Shown here: piece after piece, positions 62,335 through 64,000 of the stretch
Position numbering within the stretch: the first letter of the stretch is position 1
Layout: the number at the start of each line of letters is the position of its first letter
NCBI GenBank assembly: GCA_964372115.1
Contig: CAYJPN010000005.1
Coordinates: 1 to 64,000 of the forward strand
From: CG2-30-36-16 sp964372115
Lineage (GTDB): Bacteria > Bacteroidota > Ignavibacteria > Ignavibacteriales > Ignavibacteriaceae
DNA length: 64,000 nt
Direction: 5' to 3'
The notes under the pieces: generated by a model
Told to the model about the DNA's origin: nothing
The model's database searches: none
What the model saw: the letters and a program-made list of their open reading frames with translations, nothing else
Program-made: the position numbers and the translations under genes

Positions 62335-62355
62335 TTAGTAGTTAGTAGTTAGTAG
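62335..62355. repeat. Three tandem TTAGTAG heptamers
   Basis: TTAGTAG is repeated exactly three times, followed by related TATAGTTGG. It lies between the AhpD stop and its terminator. Simple-sequence repeat, no function claimed. Confidence 0.75.
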
Positions 62356-62379
62356 TATAGTTGGTGGACTATATGGTGC

Positions 62380-62413
62380 GGGCTGTCCGGCTTAAGGGGC
62401 AGCCCTTTTTTTT
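62380..62413 (+). terminator. Terminator of the peroxiredoxin operon
   Basis: GGGCTG (62380-62385) pairs with CAGCCC (62400-62405), extended inward by TCC/GGG, and is followed by eight T residues. It is the only strong plus-strand terminator between the AhpD gene and the convergent aconitase. Confidence 0.85.
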
Positions 62414-62495
62414 ATTTTTGATGAATTCGAATTGAACTTCTACAAACAAGAAGCCGACCGTAAAAAGATTTTATTATCAATCATTTTAAAGATAA

Positions 62496-62527
62496 AAAAC
62501 CTCCGGTATATAAACACCGGAGGTTTT
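62496..62527. terminator. Bidirectional terminator between ahpD and aconitase
   Basis: AAAACCTCCGGT (62496-62507) and ACCGGAGGTTTT (62516-62527) form a 12-pair stem with an eight-base loop. On the minus strand it is followed by TTTTTTATC, on the plus strand by GTATTTT. It mainly serves the minus-strand aconitase gene, whose stop is 53 bases away. Confidence 0.85.
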
Positions 62528-62579
62528 GTATTTTAAGAATAATTTACTTACTACTAATCTAAATATTATTAATATCCGA

Positions 62580-64000
62580 TTAAATATTATGCAGCTTAGC
62601 AATTAAATTTAATGCACTGCCTGCTTTGAACCAGCCTATTTGAGATTCATTAAACGTATGATTTAATACAGCCTCTTCGGTTGTGCCGTCAGTATGTTTT
62701 ATAACAAGTTTTAACTGGGTCTCAGGGGCAAGTTGTGTTAAACCAACAATATTCACTTTATCATCTTCGCGCAGTTTTTCATAGTCTGCCGGATTTGCAA
62801 AAGTAAGCGGCAGCATACCTTGTTTCTTTAAATTTGTTTCGTGTATGCGGGCAAAACTTTTTACAATTATTGCACGTCCGCCAAGCCAGCGCGGCTCCAT
62901 TGCAGCATGTTCGCGGCTTGAGCCTTCTCCGTAGTTTTCATCGCCAACTACCACCCAGCTTATATTTTTTGCTTTATATTCCCTCGCTACTTCCTGAACT
63001 AATTTGGTCTCACCGGTAAAAATGTTTTTTGTTTTGCCGGGTTCGTTAGTATAAGCGTTTATTGCTCCGAGGAACATATTGTTTGAAATGTTATCAAGAT
63101 GTCCGCGGAACCTCAGCCAGGGTCCTGCCATTGAAATATGATCCGTTGTACATTTTCCTTTCGCTTTCAACAAAACCGGCAAATCCTCCAGATCCTTGCC
63201 ATCCCACGCGGCAAACGGGGTTAACAATTGAAGACGCTCGCTTTCCGGACTTACTTTCACTTCTACTTTTCCACCATCTTCAGCAGGGGCAATAAAACCG
63301 CTTTCTCCCTTGTCAAATCCATTTGCAGGCAATTCATCACCCACCGGCGGATCAAGTTTTACTTTCTCCCCTTTTTCATTTACAAGTTCATCCGTCATCG
63401 GGTTAAAAGATAAACTTCCGGCAATTGCAAGTGCGGTTGTAATTTCCGGACTCGCAACGAACGCCAAAGTATCGGGGTTGCCATCATTTCTTTTAGCAAA
63501 GTTTCTGTTAAACGAAGTTACTATTGTATTTCTCTCCCCGGTTTTTACATCCATGCGCTTCCACATTCCTATACAAGGACCGCATGCATTCGCAAGAATA
63601 ACTCCGCCAAAATCCTGGAGAGTTTTTAGCTGTCCGTCACGCTCAATTGTAGCTCGTACCTGTTCGCTGCCCGGTGTAATTGTAAACTGCGATTTTGTTT
63701 TTAAACCTTTGTCGAGCGCCTGACGCGCTATGCTCGCAGAGCGGTCGATATCCTCATAGCTCGAGTTAGTGCAGCTTCCTATTAAACCTACACTCATTTT
63801 ATCCGGGTAACCATTTTCTATAACAGCTTTTTTCATCTGAGAGATGGCAACTGCTTTATCGGGTGTAAAAGGACCATTTAAATGTGGTTCAAGTTCATCG
63901 AGATTGATTTCTATTACCTGGTCAAAATAATTTTGCGGATTTTCAAAAACTTCTTTGTCTGCTTTTAATTCATTTCTAAGATCATCTGCAAGCTTCGCAA
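62580..64000 (-). CDS. Aconitate hydratase, 5' end beyond the window
   Basis: The 473 residues present are the C-terminal part; the frame is open through 64000 (…ELEPHLNGPFTPDKAVAISQ precedes the internal ATG at 63836). The iron-sulfur ligands are in LIGSCTNSSYEDI and ANACGPCIGMW; substrate motifs include CTTDHISMAGPW and YGEGSSREHAAMEPR. The sequence is of the mitochondrial-type monofunctional aconitase that interconverts citrate and isocitrate in the TCA cycle. About 280 residues should lie outside the window. Confidence 0.95.
   Translation of the reverse strand, partial: AKLADDLRNELKADKEVFENPQNYFDQVIEINLDELEPHLNGPFTPDKAVAISQMKKAVIENGYPDKMSVGLIGSCTNSSYEDIDRSASIARQALDKGLKTKSQFTITPGSEQVRATIERDGQLKTLQDFGGVILANACGPCIGMWKRMDVKTGERNTIVTSFNRNFAKRNDGNPDTLAFVASPEITTALAIAGSLSFNPMTDELVNEKGEKVKLDPPVGDELPANGFDKGESGFIAPAEDGGKVEVKVSPESERLQLLTPFAAWDGKDLEDLPVLLKAKGKCTTDHISMAGPWLRFRGHLDNISNNMFLGAINAYTNEPGKTKNIFTGETKLVQEVAREYKAKNISWVVVGDENYGEGSSREHAAMEPRWLGGRAIIVKSFARIHETNLKKQGMLPLTFANPADYEKLREDDKVNIVGLTQLAPETQLKLVIKHTDGTTEEAVLNHTFNESQIGWFKAGSALNLIAKLHNI

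Overview
The window looks like a chromosome segment of an AT-rich, free-living member of the Ignavibacteria (Bacteroidota/Chlorobiota group). Several secreted proteins end in the type IX secretion (T9SS) sorting domain with the NYPNPFNPTT signature common in that lineage. There are PorV/PorQ-like outer-membrane barrels, a menaquinone pathway, and at least two promoters of the Bacteroidota form TTTG-N20-TAnnTTTG. Everything here was read by eye; no database search was run.

Layout. 218-9112 (minus) is a tight run of nine genes: polysaccharide deacetylase, membrane GT2 glycosyltransferase, radical SAM protein, outer-membrane barrel, site-2 protease, lipoprotein, beta-propeller secreted protein and two PorV-like barrels. 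Several are joined by TAATG stop/start overlaps, so this is probably one envelope or exopolysaccharide operon. 9359-18760 holds an SLC45-like sugar transporter, a PQQ-type propeller protein, a GNAT plus nitrilase pair and a T9SS-secreted clan GH-A hydrolase.

18761-26560 is a genome-plasticity zone. A Phd/RelE-type toxin-antitoxin pair sits between two copies of a hairpin-rich dispersed repeat, with a third copy further on. It also contains dead fragments (outer-membrane protein, receiver domain, histidine kinase, tyrosine recombinase), a redox cluster (Rieske-flavodoxin fusion, amber-interrupted AhpD-like gene, thioredoxin-like protein, Crp/Fnr regulator), and a complete group II intron whose ends can be placed at 24595 and 26523. 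26556-29429 is a large T9SS cargo protein.

30331-39750 holds a methyltransferase, a leaderless-looking XRE regulator with a frameshifted membrane partner, and a chemoreceptor block: two phosphate-porin-like genes, two intact methyl-accepting chemotaxis proteins and one decayed one, arranged as duplicated porin-MCP units. A MITE-like element lies beside one MCP. 39751-50700 contains an SGNH hydrolase, a dipeptidase, an RlpA lipoprotein, a radical SAM/unknown-protein overlapping pair, a GH20 hexosaminidase beside an aspartylglucosaminidase, and several pseudogenes (RelE, IS1182-type transposase, DUF6064-like).

50749-59873 is the rsgA gene followed by the menaquinone cluster menF-menD-menH-menB-menA-(menC remnant)-menE with menI facing it; menC survives only as its first ~60 codons. 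59876-62309 is an OxyR/peroxiredoxin/AhpD oxidative-stress unit with a readable OxyR operator joined to a Bacteroidota promoter. The window ends inside an aconitase gene.
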